Below are positions 34,421 to 44,046 of a stretch of 64,000 bases of DNA, piece by piece (position 1 is the stretch's first letter; each line of letters begins with the position of its first letter). Under the pieces are notes generated by a model that saw only the letters and a program-made list of their open reading frames with translations, was not told the origin of the DNA and ran no database searches. This DNA is from Enterobacteriaceae bacterium 4M9 (lineage in GTDB: Bacteria; Pseudomonadota; Gammaproteobacteria; Enterobacterales; Enterobacteriaceae): the NCBI GenBank assembly GCA_010092695.1, contig JAADJJ010000001.1:930001-994000 (forward strand), in the 5' to 3' direction. The position numbers and the translations under genes were made by a program.

Positions 34421-35713
34421 TTATGCCACGGCGGCGACAGCCGCTTCTTTTTCCACCTCGCATGCGGGTTTGTTTTGCAGGATGGTCCAGATAGCCACCG
34501 CGCCGAGCAGGTCGAGCACCGCCAGCACGGCGAACAGCGGGCTAAAGCCAATGCTGTCGGCTAGCGCGCCAACCACCAGCGCAAACAGCGTACTGGCCGT
34601 CCACGCGGCCATGCCGGTCAGGCCATTGGCCGTGGCCACTTCGTTACGGCCAAACACGTCTGAGGAGAGTGTAATGAGCGCACCTGACAGCGCCTGATGG
34701 GCAAAACCACCAACACACAGCAGGGCGATGGCGGTATAAGGGCTGGTGAACAGGCCAATGGTGCCCGGACCAATCATCAGCACGGCGCCCATTGTCACCA
34801 CCAGCTTGCGTGACACAATCAGGTTAACGCCAAACCAGCGCTGGAACAGCGGCGGCAGGTAGCCGCCAATAATGCAGCCAAGGTCGGCAAACAGCATTGG
34901 CATCCAGGCAAACATGGCAATCTCTTTAAGATTGAAGCCATACGCTTTGAACATAAACAGCGGGATCCAGGCGTTAAACGTGCCCCATGCGGGTTCAGCA
35001 AGAAAGCGTGGCAGCGCAATGCCCCAGAACTGGCGATTGCGGATAATCTGCCGGGCCGACATTTTTTGCGTGTTGTTGGTCTGATGCTGGGCTTCCTGGC
35101 CGCCAATAATGTAGGTGCGCTCATCGTCGGTCAGGTGTTTTTGATGTTTCGGGTGCTTATACAGCCACAGCCAGACCATCGCCCAGATAAAGCTCAGCAC
35201 GCCGGTAATGATGAAGGCCATTTGCCAGCTGTGCCAGACAATGGCCCAAACCACCAGCGGCGGGGCGATCATCGCACCAATTGACGATCCGACATTAAAA
35301 TAACCCACGGCAATGGATCGCTCCTTTGCCGGAAACCATTCGGAACTGGCTTTGAGCCCTGCCGGGATCATCGCGGCTTCGGCAGCACCCACTGCGCCGC
35401 GAGCCAGCGCCAGGCCGCCCCAGCTGCCGGCCATGGCCGTTGCGCCACAAAAAACGGCCCACAGGACGGCAAATACCGCGTAACCGATTTTGGTGCCGAG
35501 CACATCCAGCAGATAGCCTGCCACCGGCTGCATCATGGTGTAGCAGGCGGAATAGGCGGCGATGATATAGGAGTACTGTTGAGTGGTTATCCCCAGCTGC
35601 TCCTGGAGCGTGGGGGCGGCAACGGCGACCGTGTTACGGGTCAGGTAACCCAGCACGGTGCCCAGCGTCACCAGCGCTATCATGTACCACCGTAACCCTT
35701 TAATTTTACGCAT
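34421..35713 (-). CDS. exuT: Hexuronate transporter ExuT
   Basis: A 430-residue major-facilitator proton symporter for galacturonate and glucuronate (E. coli 432 or so). It begins MRKIKGLRWYMIALVTLGTV and keeps GYLTRNTVAVAAP and ALPRFLAEPAWGTFNAWIP. About twelve membrane helices are expected. The ATG at 35713 is the conserved start; the in-frame extension upstream is GC-rich non-hydrophobic sequence without family support. Divergent from uxaC. Confidence 0.97.
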   Translation of the reverse strand: MRKIKGLRWYMIALVTLGTVLGYLTRNTVAVAAPTLQEQLGITTQQYSYIIAAYSACYTMMQPVAGYLLDVLGTKIGYAVFAVLWAVFCGATAMAGSWGGLALARGAVGAAEAAMIPAGLKASSEWFPAKERSIAVGYFNVGSSIGAMIAPPLVVWAIVWHSWQMAFIITGVLSFIWAMVWLWLYKHPKHQKHLTDDERTYIIGGQEAQHQTNNTQKMSARQIIRNRQFWGIALPRFLAEPAWGTFNAWIPLFMFKAYGFNLKEIAMFAWMPMLFADLGCIIGGYLPPLFQRWFGVNLIVSRKLVVTMGAVLMIGPGTIGLFTSPYTAIALLCVGGFAHQALSGALITLSSDVFGRNEVATANGLTGMAAWTASTLFALVVGALADSIGFSPLFAVLAVLDLLGAVAIWTILQNKPACEVEKEAAVAAVA

Positions 35714-36160
35714 TCTGACCTCTGTCCAGTAAACCGGCGGGCCAGCAACCGCAGCCTGCCGCGTGCATAATTTGCGCTGAAACGGCACCCGGCGGCGCCA
35801 TCTCTCCTTACCTGAATCGGGCAAAAAAACGGAATCCGTTCCGCAATACGACGCTCTGCACCGTATGTTCATCCCTGGGCAGACGTACATTTCAACGCCG
35901 ACAACCTTAACTTGTCATACAACTTTAAAAGTTGAATACCATCACAAAAGCTTGCAGCCGGGCAGAGAGAGCTAAAATGCCGCCTGAGCCTACAGATGGT
36001 GCGCTCTGCAGCCGTTTTGAGGTTGGAGGTGAGACGGAGTGACAGTGCTGAACTGTGATGACTGGCACAAAAATTCGCGATGATAAGATTAATTGGTGTG
36101 ATAACTTTGCTGTCATTACTCAATGTTATGTACCGGACTATGCCGTCAGAGGAGGGGAGA
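35714..36160. promoter_or_regulatory. exuT-uxaC divergent control region
   Basis: This 447-base region contains no gene. AACTTGTCATACAACTTT at 35909-35926 is a near-palindrome (TTGT-N3-ACAA) shared with the exuR promoter and is the best ExuR operator candidate. A weaker related sequence, TTGGTGTGATAACTTT, lies at about 36090-36105 near uxaC. The uxaC Shine-Dalgarno GGAGGGGAG ends at 36159. CRP control is known in E. coli but I saw no strong CRP site. Confidence 0.55.
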
Positions 36161-37573
36161 ATGACCCGTTTTATGACCGAAGACTTTCTGCTGGATACGG
36201 AATTTTCACGTCGGCTGTTCCATGAATACGCCAGAGATCAGCCCATTTTTGACTATCACTGCCATCTTCCACCGCAGCAGATTGCCGAAAACACCCGGTT
36301 TAACAACCTGTACGATATCTGGTTGAAAGGCGATCACTATAAGTGGCGAGCGATGCGTACCAACGGTGTGGCTGAGCGGCTGTGCACGGGTGATGCCAGC
36401 GACCGGGAGAAGTTCGATGCCTGGGCGGCCACCGTGCCGCACACTATTGGTAATCCGCTCTATCACTGGACACACCTTGAGTTAAGACGTCCGTTTGGTA
36501 TCCGCGACACGCTGCTGTCGCCCGCAACGGCTGACGATATCTGGGCGCGCTGCAATGCGCTGCTGGCGCAGGAGGCGTTTACGGCGCGCGGCATCATGCA
36601 GCAGATGAAGGTAAAAATGGTGGGGACCACCGACTGCCCGGTTGACAGCCTTGAGCATCACGCTGCCATTGCCGCCGATACCGGCTTTAACATCAAAGTG
36701 TTGCCAAGCTGGCGGCCGGACAAGGCGTTCAACATTGAGCAGCCGGGTTTTGTCGATTACCTGACCACCCTTGCCGCTGTATCGGATACCGAGATTCGCC
36801 GTTTTAGCGACCTGCAACATGCCCTCAGCAAGCGGTTGGATCACTTTGCTGCCCACGGCTGCAAGGTAGCCGACCATGCGCTCGACGTGGTGGTTTACGC
36901 CGATGCCGATGAGGCGGCGCTGGACGCCATCCTCGCGCGCCGCCTGTCTGGCGTGATGCCAGACGCGCAGCAAACCGCACAGTTTAAAACCGCCGTACTG
37001 GTGTGGCTGGGCGCGCAATACGCGCAGCGCGGCTGGGTGCAGCAGTATCACATCGGCGCCCTGCGCAACACGAGCCAGCGCCAGTTCCGGCTGCTTGGGC
37101 CGGATGTGGGGTTTGATTCGATTAACGATAGCCCGCTTGCCGAAGCGCTGGCGAAGCTGCTCAACCGCCAGAATGAAGAAAACCTGCTGCCAAAAACCAT
37201 ACTTTACTGCCTGAACCCGCGGGATAACGAAGTCATCGCCACGATGGCGGGCAACTTTCAGGGCGAAGGCGTGACCGGCAAAATGCAGTTTGGCTCCGGC
37301 TGGTGGTTTAACGACCAGAAAGACGGCATGGAGCGGCAGATGACACAGCTTGCGCAGCTTGGGCTGTTAAGCCGCTTTGTCGGCATGCTTACCGACAGCC
37401 GCAGCTTCTTGTCCTACACGCGCCACGAATATTTTCGCCGTATTTTGTGCCGTATGGTGGGCCGTTGGGTTGAGGACGGTGAAGCTCCGGCAGATTTGCC
37501 TCTGCTGGGTGACATGGTGAAGAACATCTGCTTTAACAACGCACGCGATTACTTCGCCATTGAACTGAACTAA
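36161..37573 (+). CDS. uxaC: Glucuronate isomerase
   Basis: A 470-residue amidohydrolase-fold isomerase, the same length as in E. coli, that converts glucuronate to fructuronate and galacturonate to tagaturonate. The metal ligands are in FDYHCHLPP. The ATG at 36161 has a near-perfect Shine-Dalgarno and gives MTRFMTEDFLLDTEFSRRLF. It is 17 bases before uxaA, in one operon. Confidence 0.98.
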   Translation: MTRFMTEDFLLDTEFSRRLFHEYARDQPIFDYHCHLPPQQIAENTRFNNLYDIWLKGDHYKWRAMRTNGVAERLCTGDASDREKFDAWAATVPHTIGNPLYHWTHLELRRPFGIRDTLLSPATADDIWARCNALLAQEAFTARGIMQQMKVKMVGTTDCPVDSLEHHAAIAADTGFNIKVLPSWRPDKAFNIEQPGFVDYLTTLAAVSDTEIRRFSDLQHALSKRLDHFAAHGCKVADHALDVVVYADADEAALDAILARRLSGVMPDAQQTAQFKTAVLVWLGAQYAQRGWVQQYHIGALRNTSQRQFRLLGPDVGFDSINDSPLAEALAKLLNRQNEENLLPKTILYCLNPRDNEVIATMAGNFQGEGVTGKMQFGSGWWFNDQKDGMERQMTQLAQLGLLSRFVGMLTDSRSFLSYTRHEYFRRILCRMVGRWVEDGEAPADLPLLGDMVKNICFNNARDYFAIELN

Positions 37574-37590
37574 AGCGTACCGGGGAAGCT

Positions 37591-39078
37591 ATGCAATACA
37601 TCAGGATCAACGCTCAGGATAACGTTGCCGTGGCGCTGGAAGACCTGCCACAGGGAACGCAAATAGTAGAAGACGGCGTCAGCCTGGTATTGTGTCAGCC
37701 AGTGGCGCGCGGGCATAAATTCGCGCTGCATGCGCTGGCCCAGGGCGAGCGTATTGTGAAATATGGCTGGCCAATTGGTCACGCGCTGGCGGCCATTGCA
37801 CCCGGGGAGCATATTCATGCGCACAACGCACGTACCAACCTGAGCGAACGGGATGAATATTGCTACCAACCTGCGCTCACGGCTGTCGCAGCCAGCGAGG
37901 CCAATCGCGAGGTGCAGGTGTACAGGCGTGAGCATGGCGAAGTGGGGATCCGCAACGAACTGTGGATATTGCCAACCGTTGGCTGTGTTAACGGCATTGC
38001 GCGCCAGATTCAGCAGCGGTTTTTAAAACACAGTGAAGGCGCGCGGGATATTGACGGTGTGCACCTGTTCAGCCATCCGTTTGGTTGTTCGCAGTTGGGT
38101 GATGACCACCTGAATACGCGCACCATGCTGCAAAATATGGTGCGCCATCCCAATGCGGGCGCGGTGCTGGTAATTGGCCTTGGCTGCGAAAACAACCAGG
38201 TTGATGTATTTCGCGAAACGCTCGGTGAGTTCAATGCTGAGCGCGTGCGCTTTCTCATTTGCCAGCAGCAAGACGACGAGGTCGAAGCCGGGCTTGAGCA
38301 GTTGCTGGAATTGTATGACGCCATGCGCCATGACAGGCGCGAGCCGGGCTTATTAAGCGAGCTACGCGTGGGGCTTGAATGCGGCGGCTCCGATGGCCTG
38401 TCGGGCATCACCGCGAATCCACTGCTGGGCCATTTCTCGGATTATCTGGTGGCACACGGTGGCACGACGGTGCTCACCGAGGTGCCGGAGATGTTCGGTG
38501 CCGAGCGTATTCTGATGAGCCACTGTCGTGATGAAGCAACGTTTGAAAAAGCAGTCGTGATGATAAACGACTTTAAACAGTACTTTATTGCCCACAACCA
38601 GCCGATTTATGAAAACCCGTCGCCGGGTAACAAGGCTGGCGGCATTACCACGCTTGAAGAGAAATCGCTTGGCTGTACCCAGAAGGCCGGGCAAAGCGCG
38701 GTGGTGGATGTGCTGCGCTACGGCGAGCGCCTGAAAACGCCGGGGCTAAACCTGTTGAGTGCGCCAGGCAATGACGCCGTCGCCACCAGCGCGCTGGCGG
38801 GCGCGGGCTGCCATATGGTGCTGTTCAGCACCGGGCGCGGCACCCCGTACGGTGGTTTCGTGCCCACGGTCAAGATTGCCACCAACAGCGAACTGGCGCA
38901 GAAAAAACCGCACTGGATTGATTTTGATGCAGGCAGGCTGCTGCACGGCGTGGCAATGGCGCAACTGCTGGCACAGTTTATTGATGAGATTGCGGCGATT
39001 GCCAGCGGCAGCGTGACCTGTAACGAGCGCAATGACTTTCGTGAACTGGCTATCTTTAAAAGCGGCGTCACGTTGTAG
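37591..39078 (+). CDS. uxaA: Altronate dehydratase
   Basis: A 495-residue enzyme, the same length as in E. coli, that dehydrates altronate to 2-keto-3-deoxygluconate in the galacturonate branch. An N-terminal SAF domain (about 1-85) is followed by the UxaA catalytic domain with LGCENNQ, LECGGSDGLSGITANP and STGRGTPYGGFVPTVK. uxaB, the tagaturonate reductase gene, is not in the window. Confidence 0.97.
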   Translation: MQYIRINAQDNVAVALEDLPQGTQIVEDGVSLVLCQPVARGHKFALHALAQGERIVKYGWPIGHALAAIAPGEHIHAHNARTNLSERDEYCYQPALTAVAASEANREVQVYRREHGEVGIRNELWILPTVGCVNGIARQIQQRFLKHSEGARDIDGVHLFSHPFGCSQLGDDHLNTRTMLQNMVRHPNAGAVLVIGLGCENNQVDVFRETLGEFNAERVRFLICQQQDDEVEAGLEQLLELYDAMRHDRREPGLLSELRVGLECGGSDGLSGITANPLLGHFSDYLVAHGGTTVLTEVPEMFGAERILMSHCRDEATFEKAVVMINDFKQYFIAHNQPIYENPSPGNKAGGITTLEEKSLGCTQKAGQSAVVDVLRYGERLKTPGLNLLSAPGNDAVATSALAGAGCHMVLFSTGRGTPYGGFVPTVKIATNSELAQKKPHWIDFDAGRLLHGVAMAQLLAQFIDEIAAIASGSVTCNERNDFRELAIFKSGVTL

Positions 39079-39150
39079 CACGATTTCCAGCCTTCATCGC
39101 CGTGATGAAACGCCTGCGCGTCGGCGTGATGTATCGACAGTGTTATCTAT

Positions 39151-39179
39151 AAAAAACGCCCCTGCTGACAGCAGGGGCG
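39151..39179 (-). terminator. Terminator after sstT
   Basis: CGCCCCTGC and GCAGGGGCG form a 9-bp stem with a 5-nt loop, and six T follow on the minus strand. It lies between the convergent uxaA and sstT. Confidence 0.9.
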
Positions 39180-39221
39180 AGAGCTAAACGTCCTGAAGGC
39201 CTGCACGACGCAGGCCTGCGG

Positions 39222-40472
39222 TTAGCTGTTAACGGTAGCCTTTGCCAGGCGCTCTTCTTCGGCCTGGCATACGGCGGCGGTGAACAGCACGTCGGTGGAG
39301 GAGTTAAGCGCCGTTTCGCAGGAGTCCTGCAATACGCCGATAATAAAGCCTACCGCAACGACCTGCATGGCGATTTCATTCGGGATACCGAACATGCTGC
39401 ACGCCAGCGGAATCAGCAGCAGCGAGCCACCTGCCACGCCAGAAGCACCGCAGGCGCACAGGGCCGCTACCACACTAAGCAGCAGAGCCGTCGGTACATC
39501 GACCGGCACGCCCAGCGTGTGAACCGCCGCCAACGTCAGCACGGTAATGGTAATAGCCGCACCGGCCATGTTGATGGTTGCGCCCAGCGGAATGGAGACC
39601 GAATAGGTATCCGGGTCCAGCTTCATCTTCTCGCACATATTCATGTTAACCGGAATATTAGCGGCTGAGCTGCGGGTAAAGAACGCGGTGACGCCGCTTT
39701 CACGCAGGCACATCAGCACCAGCGGATACGGGTTGCGGCGAATCTGCCACCATACCAGCAGCGGGTTGATCACCAGGGCTACCACCAGCATACAGCCGAT
39801 AAGCACCACCAGCAGCTGCGCGTAGCCCAGCAGCGTGCCAAAGCCGGTTTCGGCAAGCGTGGAGGCTACCAGGCCGAAGATACCGACTGGCGCAAAACGA
39901 ATCACCATCTTAACGAGGAACGTCACCGCGTCAGAGAAGTCATTCACCACGTTTTTGGTGGATTCATTGGCGTGGCGCAGTGCAAAGCCAAGACCAACCG
40001 CCCAGACCAGGATGCCAATGTAGTTAGCATTAATCAGCGCGTGGAACGGGTTTGCTACCGTGCTCATGAGCAGCCCTTTCATGACCTCAACAATGCCGGA
40101 AGGCGGCGTGATGTCGGTTGCGCCGGTCACCAGACTCAGCGTGGAAGGGAACGCAAAGCTGAACACCACGGCGGTCAGTGCTGCTGAGAAGGTGCCGAAC
40201 AGATAAAGCACCAGAATGGGGCGGATATTGGTTTTTTGGCCCTGACGATGGTTTGCGATAGACGCCATCACCAGCATCAGCACCAGCACCGGTGCGACGG
40301 CTTTGAGCGCGCCAACAAACAGCGTGCCGAGCAGGCCAACGGCAATTGCCGCCTCTTTAGACACCAGCGCGAGCAGTATGCCCAGCACCAGACCGATGAG
40401 GATTTGTTTGACCAGGCTGCCGCGCGCAAGGCGCGCCAGCAGTCGGTTTGAAGAGCGTTGCTGTGTTGTCAT
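39222..40472 (-). CDS. sstT: Serine/threonine:sodium symporter SstT
   Basis: A 416-residue member of the dicarboxylate/amino acid:cation symporter (DAACS) family that imports serine and threonine with sodium (E. coli 414). Re-entrant loop sequences such as TRSSAANIPVNM and the sodium-site region PLGATINMAGAA are intact. Eight or so membrane helices are expected. It is a single gene with its own terminator. Confidence 0.97.
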   Translation of the reverse strand: MTTQQRSSNRLLARLARGSLVKQILIGLVLGILLALVSKEAAIAVGLLGTLFVGALKAVAPVLVLMLVMASIANHRQGQKTNIRPILVLYLFGTFSAALTAVVFSFAFPSTLSLVTGATDITPPSGIVEVMKGLLMSTVANPFHALINANYIGILVWAVGLGFALRHANESTKNVVNDFSDAVTFLVKMVIRFAPVGIFGLVASTLAETGFGTLLGYAQLLVVLIGCMLVVALVINPLLVWWQIRRNPYPLVLMCLRESGVTAFFTRSSAANIPVNMNMCEKMKLDPDTYSVSIPLGATINMAGAAITITVLTLAAVHTLGVPVDVPTALLLSVVAALCACGASGVAGGSLLLIPLACSMFGIPNEIAMQVVAVGFIIGVLQDSCETALNSSTDVLFTAAVCQAEEERLAKATVNS

Positions 40473-40694
40473 TCCTGGCTCCTGTCATTCCTGTTATTGG
40501 CAGATGCGACATTCCTTGCCGCATTCGTTTTAGCTTATATGTATAGGTGTAAGAAAACGTGTTTGCCTTTTGAGTATATGGAAATGCGCGCCAGCGAAAA
40601 GATCAGACCGCGTTATTTGTTCCAAAAAGTGTTTTATTTAACCTGTTATTTACCAAAGATACACAATTGAGCGCAATTTGTACGCAGGTTGGGC

Positions 40695-40721
40695 AAAAGA
40701 AAGGGGCGTTCACCGCCCCTT
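40695..40721 (-). terminator. Terminator after alx
   Basis: AAGGGGCG and CGCCCCTT form an 8-bp stem with a 5-nt loop, followed on the minus strand by TCTTTTG, six bases after the alx stop. Confidence 0.8.
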
Positions 40722-40726
40722 AGTCA

Positions 40727-41698
40727 TTATCGTGGGTTGTTTTTAGCGTCGTTGCGCTTATTCACCCAGGCGTTAATGAGGAGCGTCAGCGCCAGAATGC
40801 CGCCAACAACACCCAGCGAAACGCCGATAGGGATGTGGTAGAACTCCACAATCAGCATCTTAATACCGATAAACACCAGAATCACCGACAGGCCATATTT
40901 GAGCATACTGAAGCGCTCTGCCACGCCTGCCAGCAGAAAGTACATGGCGCGCAGGCCGAGAATGGCGAACAGGTTAGAGGTCAGCACAATAAACGGATCG
41001 GTGGTCACCGCGAAGATGGCCGGAATGCTGTCTACGGCGAAGATAATGTCGCTAATCTCCACCAGAATCAGCACCAGCAGCAGCGGCGTGGCGTACAGCA
41101 GGCCGTTTTTGCGGGTAAAGAAATGCTCGTTTTCAATGCGGTCCGTCATGCGCAGGTGATTGCGGATCCAGCGCACCATAGGTTTGTCGCCAATGCCTTC
41201 GCCGTCATCGTCGCCCGCGAACGCCATCTTGACGCCCGTGAACAGCAAAAATGCGCCGAACACGTACAGCAGCCACTCAAACTGCGAAATCAGCCAGCTA
41301 CCGGCAAAAATCATAATCGTGCGCAGCACAATCGCGCCCAGCACGCCGTACACCAGCACCCGGCGCTGCAATGCGGCAGGCACGGCGAAATAGCTGAACA
41401 GCATCAGCCAGACAAAGACGTTATCGACCGCAAGGGCCTTTTCAATGAGATAACCGGTGAGGAACGCCAGCGCCTGCGGATCGGCAACGGCACGGCCTTG
41501 CGTGGTCGCCAGATACCACCAGAAGGCGGCGTTAAACAAAAGTGAGAGTGTGACCCAGACCAGCGACCAGATCGCTGCCTGTTTCATCGACATGGCGTGG
41601 CTGCCGCGTCGTCCCTGAAGAAAAAGATCGATGGCCAGCATAATGACCACGACGACGGCAAAACCACCCCACAGCAGAGGAGTACCGACAGTATTCAT
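40727..41698 (-). CDS. alx: TerC-family manganese exporter Alx
   Basis: A 323-residue TerC-family membrane protein (E. coli Alx 321), alkaline-inducible and linked to manganese export. About nine membrane helices are visible, with conserved acidic segments EKALAVDNVFVW and EISDIIFAVDSIPA. The ATG at 41698 gives MNTVGTPLLWGGFAVVVV; an in-frame extension would run through the riboswitch terminator. Expression is governed by the Mn2+ riboswitch in its leader. Confidence 0.96.
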   Translation of the reverse strand: MNTVGTPLLWGGFAVVVVIMLAIDLFLQGRRGSHAMSMKQAAIWSLVWVTLSLLFNAAFWWYLATTQGRAVADPQALAFLTGYLIEKALAVDNVFVWLMLFSYFAVPAALQRRVLVYGVLGAIVLRTIMIFAGSWLISQFEWLLYVFGAFLLFTGVKMAFAGDDDGEGIGDKPMVRWIRNHLRMTDRIENEHFFTRKNGLLYATPLLLVLILVEISDIIFAVDSIPAIFAVTTDPFIVLTSNLFAILGLRAMYFLLAGVAERFSMLKYGLSVILVFIGIKMLIVEFYHIPIGVSLGVVGGILALTLLINAWVNKRNDAKNNPR

Positions 41699-41715
41699 AA
41701 ACAGCTTCCTGTGAA

Positions 41716-41895
41716 AACAAAAACGGCTAACGCGGAAGGCGCCAGCCGTTTTGCTGTGCTGCAAGCAAACCTCGCCTTCCGGCAAGGTCTCACTTACAAC
41801 ACGGATTCAGATTCTGTCCGCATTGCCCGGTGACCGGAAGCGTGAGCTTCGTAATGACGATCGGCCGGCAGATGAAGTTACTCCCCTTTGCCGTA
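41716..41895 (-). ncRNA. yybP-ykoY Mn2+ riboswitch (alx PRE element)
   Basis: On the minus strand the alx leader contains the hallmarks of the yybP-ykoY class: GGCAAAGGGGAGTAAC near 41880-41895 and GTGAGACCTTGCCGGAAGGC near 41765-41792, the two arms of the four-way junction. Downstream, AAACGGCT and AGCCGTTT with a T-rich tail (41716-41753) form an intrinsic terminator as expression platform. In E. coli this element senses Mn2+ and alkaline pH. Confidence 0.92.
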
Positions 41896-41954
41896 ACAAA
41901 GTATGTCAGGCTTCGCGAACGGTCAAGACCGGGCGTTACTCATTTTTTGCTTAT

Positions 41955-42953
41955 TTACACAGTCTGGCTGGCATACACATCATCAGCCGGAAAGGTCACG
42001 CCCGTCTGGCGGCGGATTTCCGTGAGCAGTTTTGCCGTGCTGCGGCTCACCGAAAGGCCAGGATGGTTCACTTCACCTGCCTCCACCAGCCGGGCAAACA
42101 CCTCGGCTTCATAGAGCATAGTATTGATATGCTGCGGCTGGCTGAGATCCTGCATTTTGCCGCCGCGTGGCACAAAGGCGATGCGCTGGCACTCGGAGAT
42201 TTTTTCAATCACCAGTGCGCCTTCCTCGCCCTGAATTTCGCTCGCAATCGCGCTGTCGCTGACTTTGGAGTGCATCAGCGTCACGTCGAAATCGCCATAA
42301 TGGAGCGTCACCACGCCGTGGGCGTCCACGCCGCTTGCCAGCAGGCTGGCGCTGGCCTGCACCGAATGGGGTTCGCCCCAGAGCGCGACCGCTGAAGCAA
42401 GGCAGTAAAAGCCGATATCCATGATAGAGCCGTTGGAGAACGCGGGATTAAAGGTATTCGGGTTTTCACCATTAAGATAGCGCGGGTAGCGCGAGGAGTA
42501 CTGGCAGTAGTTAAGCAGCGCTTTACGCAGCTTGCCCACTTTGGGCAGTGCCTGTTGCAGGGCAAGGAAATTAGGCAGGCTCGCGGTTTTGAAGGCTTCA
42601 AACAGCACCACCTGGTGCTCCCTTGCCAGCGCAATCGCGCGCTCGACTTCCTCAAGGTTTGAGGCCAGGGGCTTTTCGCAAATCACGTGTTTTTTGTGGC
42701 GCAGAAACAGGCTGGTTTGGGCAAAGTGCAGCGAATTCGGGCTGGCGATGTAAACCGCGTCAACGTCATCGCATTCGGCAAGTGCCGTCAGCGACGTGAA
42801 CTGGTGTTCAACCGGATAGTCGCTGGCAAAAGCCTGCGCCTGCTCGGCGGTGCGGGAGTAAACGGCGGTGAGACGGTATTTGCCGGTCTCATGGGCGGCA
42901 TCGACGAACTGGCGGGTTATCCAGTTCGTGCCAACAACAGCGAAACGTATCAT
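41955..42953 (-). CDS. ygjR: Gfo/Idh/MocA-type oxidoreductase YgjR
   Basis: A 332-residue NAD(P)-dependent oxidoreductase matching E. coli YgjR. The N-terminal Rossmann start is FAVVGTNWITRQFVDAA, a variant of GxGxxG, and the family motif CEKPLASN is present at about 93-100. Substrate is unknown, probably a sugar. The gene starts just left of a second dehydrogenase and stops close to the alx riboswitch, as in the E. coli order ygjR-alx-sstT. Confidence 0.9.
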   Translation of the reverse strand: MIRFAVVGTNWITRQFVDAAHETGKYRLTAVYSRTAEQAQAFASDYPVEHQFTSLTALAECDDVDAVYIASPNSLHFAQTSLFLRHKKHVICEKPLASNLEEVERAIALAREHQVVLFEAFKTASLPNFLALQQALPKVGKLRKALLNYCQYSSRYPRYLNGENPNTFNPAFSNGSIMDIGFYCLASAVALWGEPHSVQASASLLASGVDAHGVVTLHYGDFDVTLMHSKVSDSAIASEIQGEEGALVIEKISECQRIAFVPRGGKMQDLSQPQHINTMLYEAEVFARLVEAGEVNHPGLSVSRSTAKLLTEIRRQTGVTFPADDVYASQTV

Positions 42954-43036
42954 AAGCGAGTGCGTTCTCCATGCTGGGTATCTACGAGAGCGTAGCAGGT
43001 CAGCCGCGCAACACCAACGCGCGCGGCGACCTTCAC

Positions 43037-43978
43037 TCAGGCGACGCGGTTGTGGATACTGCCCGCAAACCAGCCCGCCAGGTTAGCGTTCAGGCCGGCT
43101 ATCAGGTTTTTAAGGCTCTGCTGGCTGGCCCAGCCGACGTGTGGCGTGATAATCAGGCCTGGCACATCACCGGCCAGCAGCGGCGTTGGTGCACGCGGTG
43201 GCTCTTCAGTCAGCACGTCCAGCGCAGCACCACCAAGCTGCCCGCTTTTTAGCGCATCGGCAAGTGCGGCATCATCAATCAGGCCACCGCGTGCGGTGTT
43301 AATCAGTAGCGCGCCGGGCTTCATGCGGGCAAACAGCTCGGCGTTGAACAGCCGCTGGGTTTGCGCTGAGAGTGGGCAGTGCAGCGTAAGAATGTCGCTT
43401 TGTGCCAGCACCTCGTCAAACGGCAGGTAGCCGTCACGCACCTCGGTGGCGTCTTTGCGCTCGGCAAACAGCACCTTCATACCCAGTGCGCTTGCCTTGC
43501 GCGCCACCGCGCTGCCGATATCGCCTTTGCCGATAATTCCAAGCGTTGCGCCTTCAATATCTTCAATCAGGCTGCCGTGAATACAAAAATGCGGCGCGCT
43601 GCGCCAGTCGGCCAGTGCGCGCTGGTGGTATTCCACCAGATGGCGGCGTAAGGCAAAGATGTAGCCGATAACCGCTTCGGCTACGCTGACCGTGGAGTAG
43701 CCTGGCACGTTGCTGACCGCAATACCGTGCTCGCGGCAGTAGTTTACGTCTACGCAGTCAAAACCGGTGGCTGCCACGCAGATATAGCGCAGCTGCGGCA
43801 GGGCTTTTAGCACATCGGCACGCAGTTTAACTTTATTGGTGATGGCGATATCTGCACCTTTCAGCGCGTCAATCACGTCTTCCGGGCGGGTGTCGCCGCG
43901 CCAAATCCATTCATCGCACCAGTCAGGCTGGGTAAGGGGGACCGGTAAGGTGTCGCCGTCGAGTGTTACTATTTTCAT
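43037..43978 (-). CDS. D-isomer-specific 2-hydroxyacid dehydrogenase
   Basis: A 313-residue NAD-dependent dehydrogenase of the D-2-hydroxyacid family, closest in appearance to glycerate/hydroxypyruvate types. The cofactor motif is LGIIGKGDIGSAVARKA; the catalytic Arg, Glu and His are in NTARGGLID, DVLTEEPP and ITPHVGWAS. The ATG at 43978 gives MKIVTLDGDTLPVPL. I do not recall a gene at this place in E. coli K-12. The 83-base gap to ygjR shows no terminator, so the two may share a transcript. Confidence 0.9.
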   Translation of the reverse strand: MKIVTLDGDTLPVPLTQPDWCDEWIWRGDTRPEDVIDALKGADIAITNKVKLRADVLKALPQLRYICVAATGFDCVDVNYCREHGIAVSNVPGYSTVSVAEAVIGYIFALRRHLVEYHQRALADWRSAPHFCIHGSLIEDIEGATLGIIGKGDIGSAVARKASALGMKVLFAERKDATEVRDGYLPFDEVLAQSDILTLHCPLSAQTQRLFNAELFARMKPGALLINTARGGLIDDAALADALKSGQLGGAALDVLTEEPPRAPTPLLAGDVPGLIITPHVGWASQQSLKNLIAGLNANLAGWFAGSIHNRVA

Positions 43979-44046
43979 TATGCTTCTCAGGGTTACAGGA
44001 AAGTCACCCCTACTAAAACACAAAACATCCGGCGGGGAAAAGGCGC

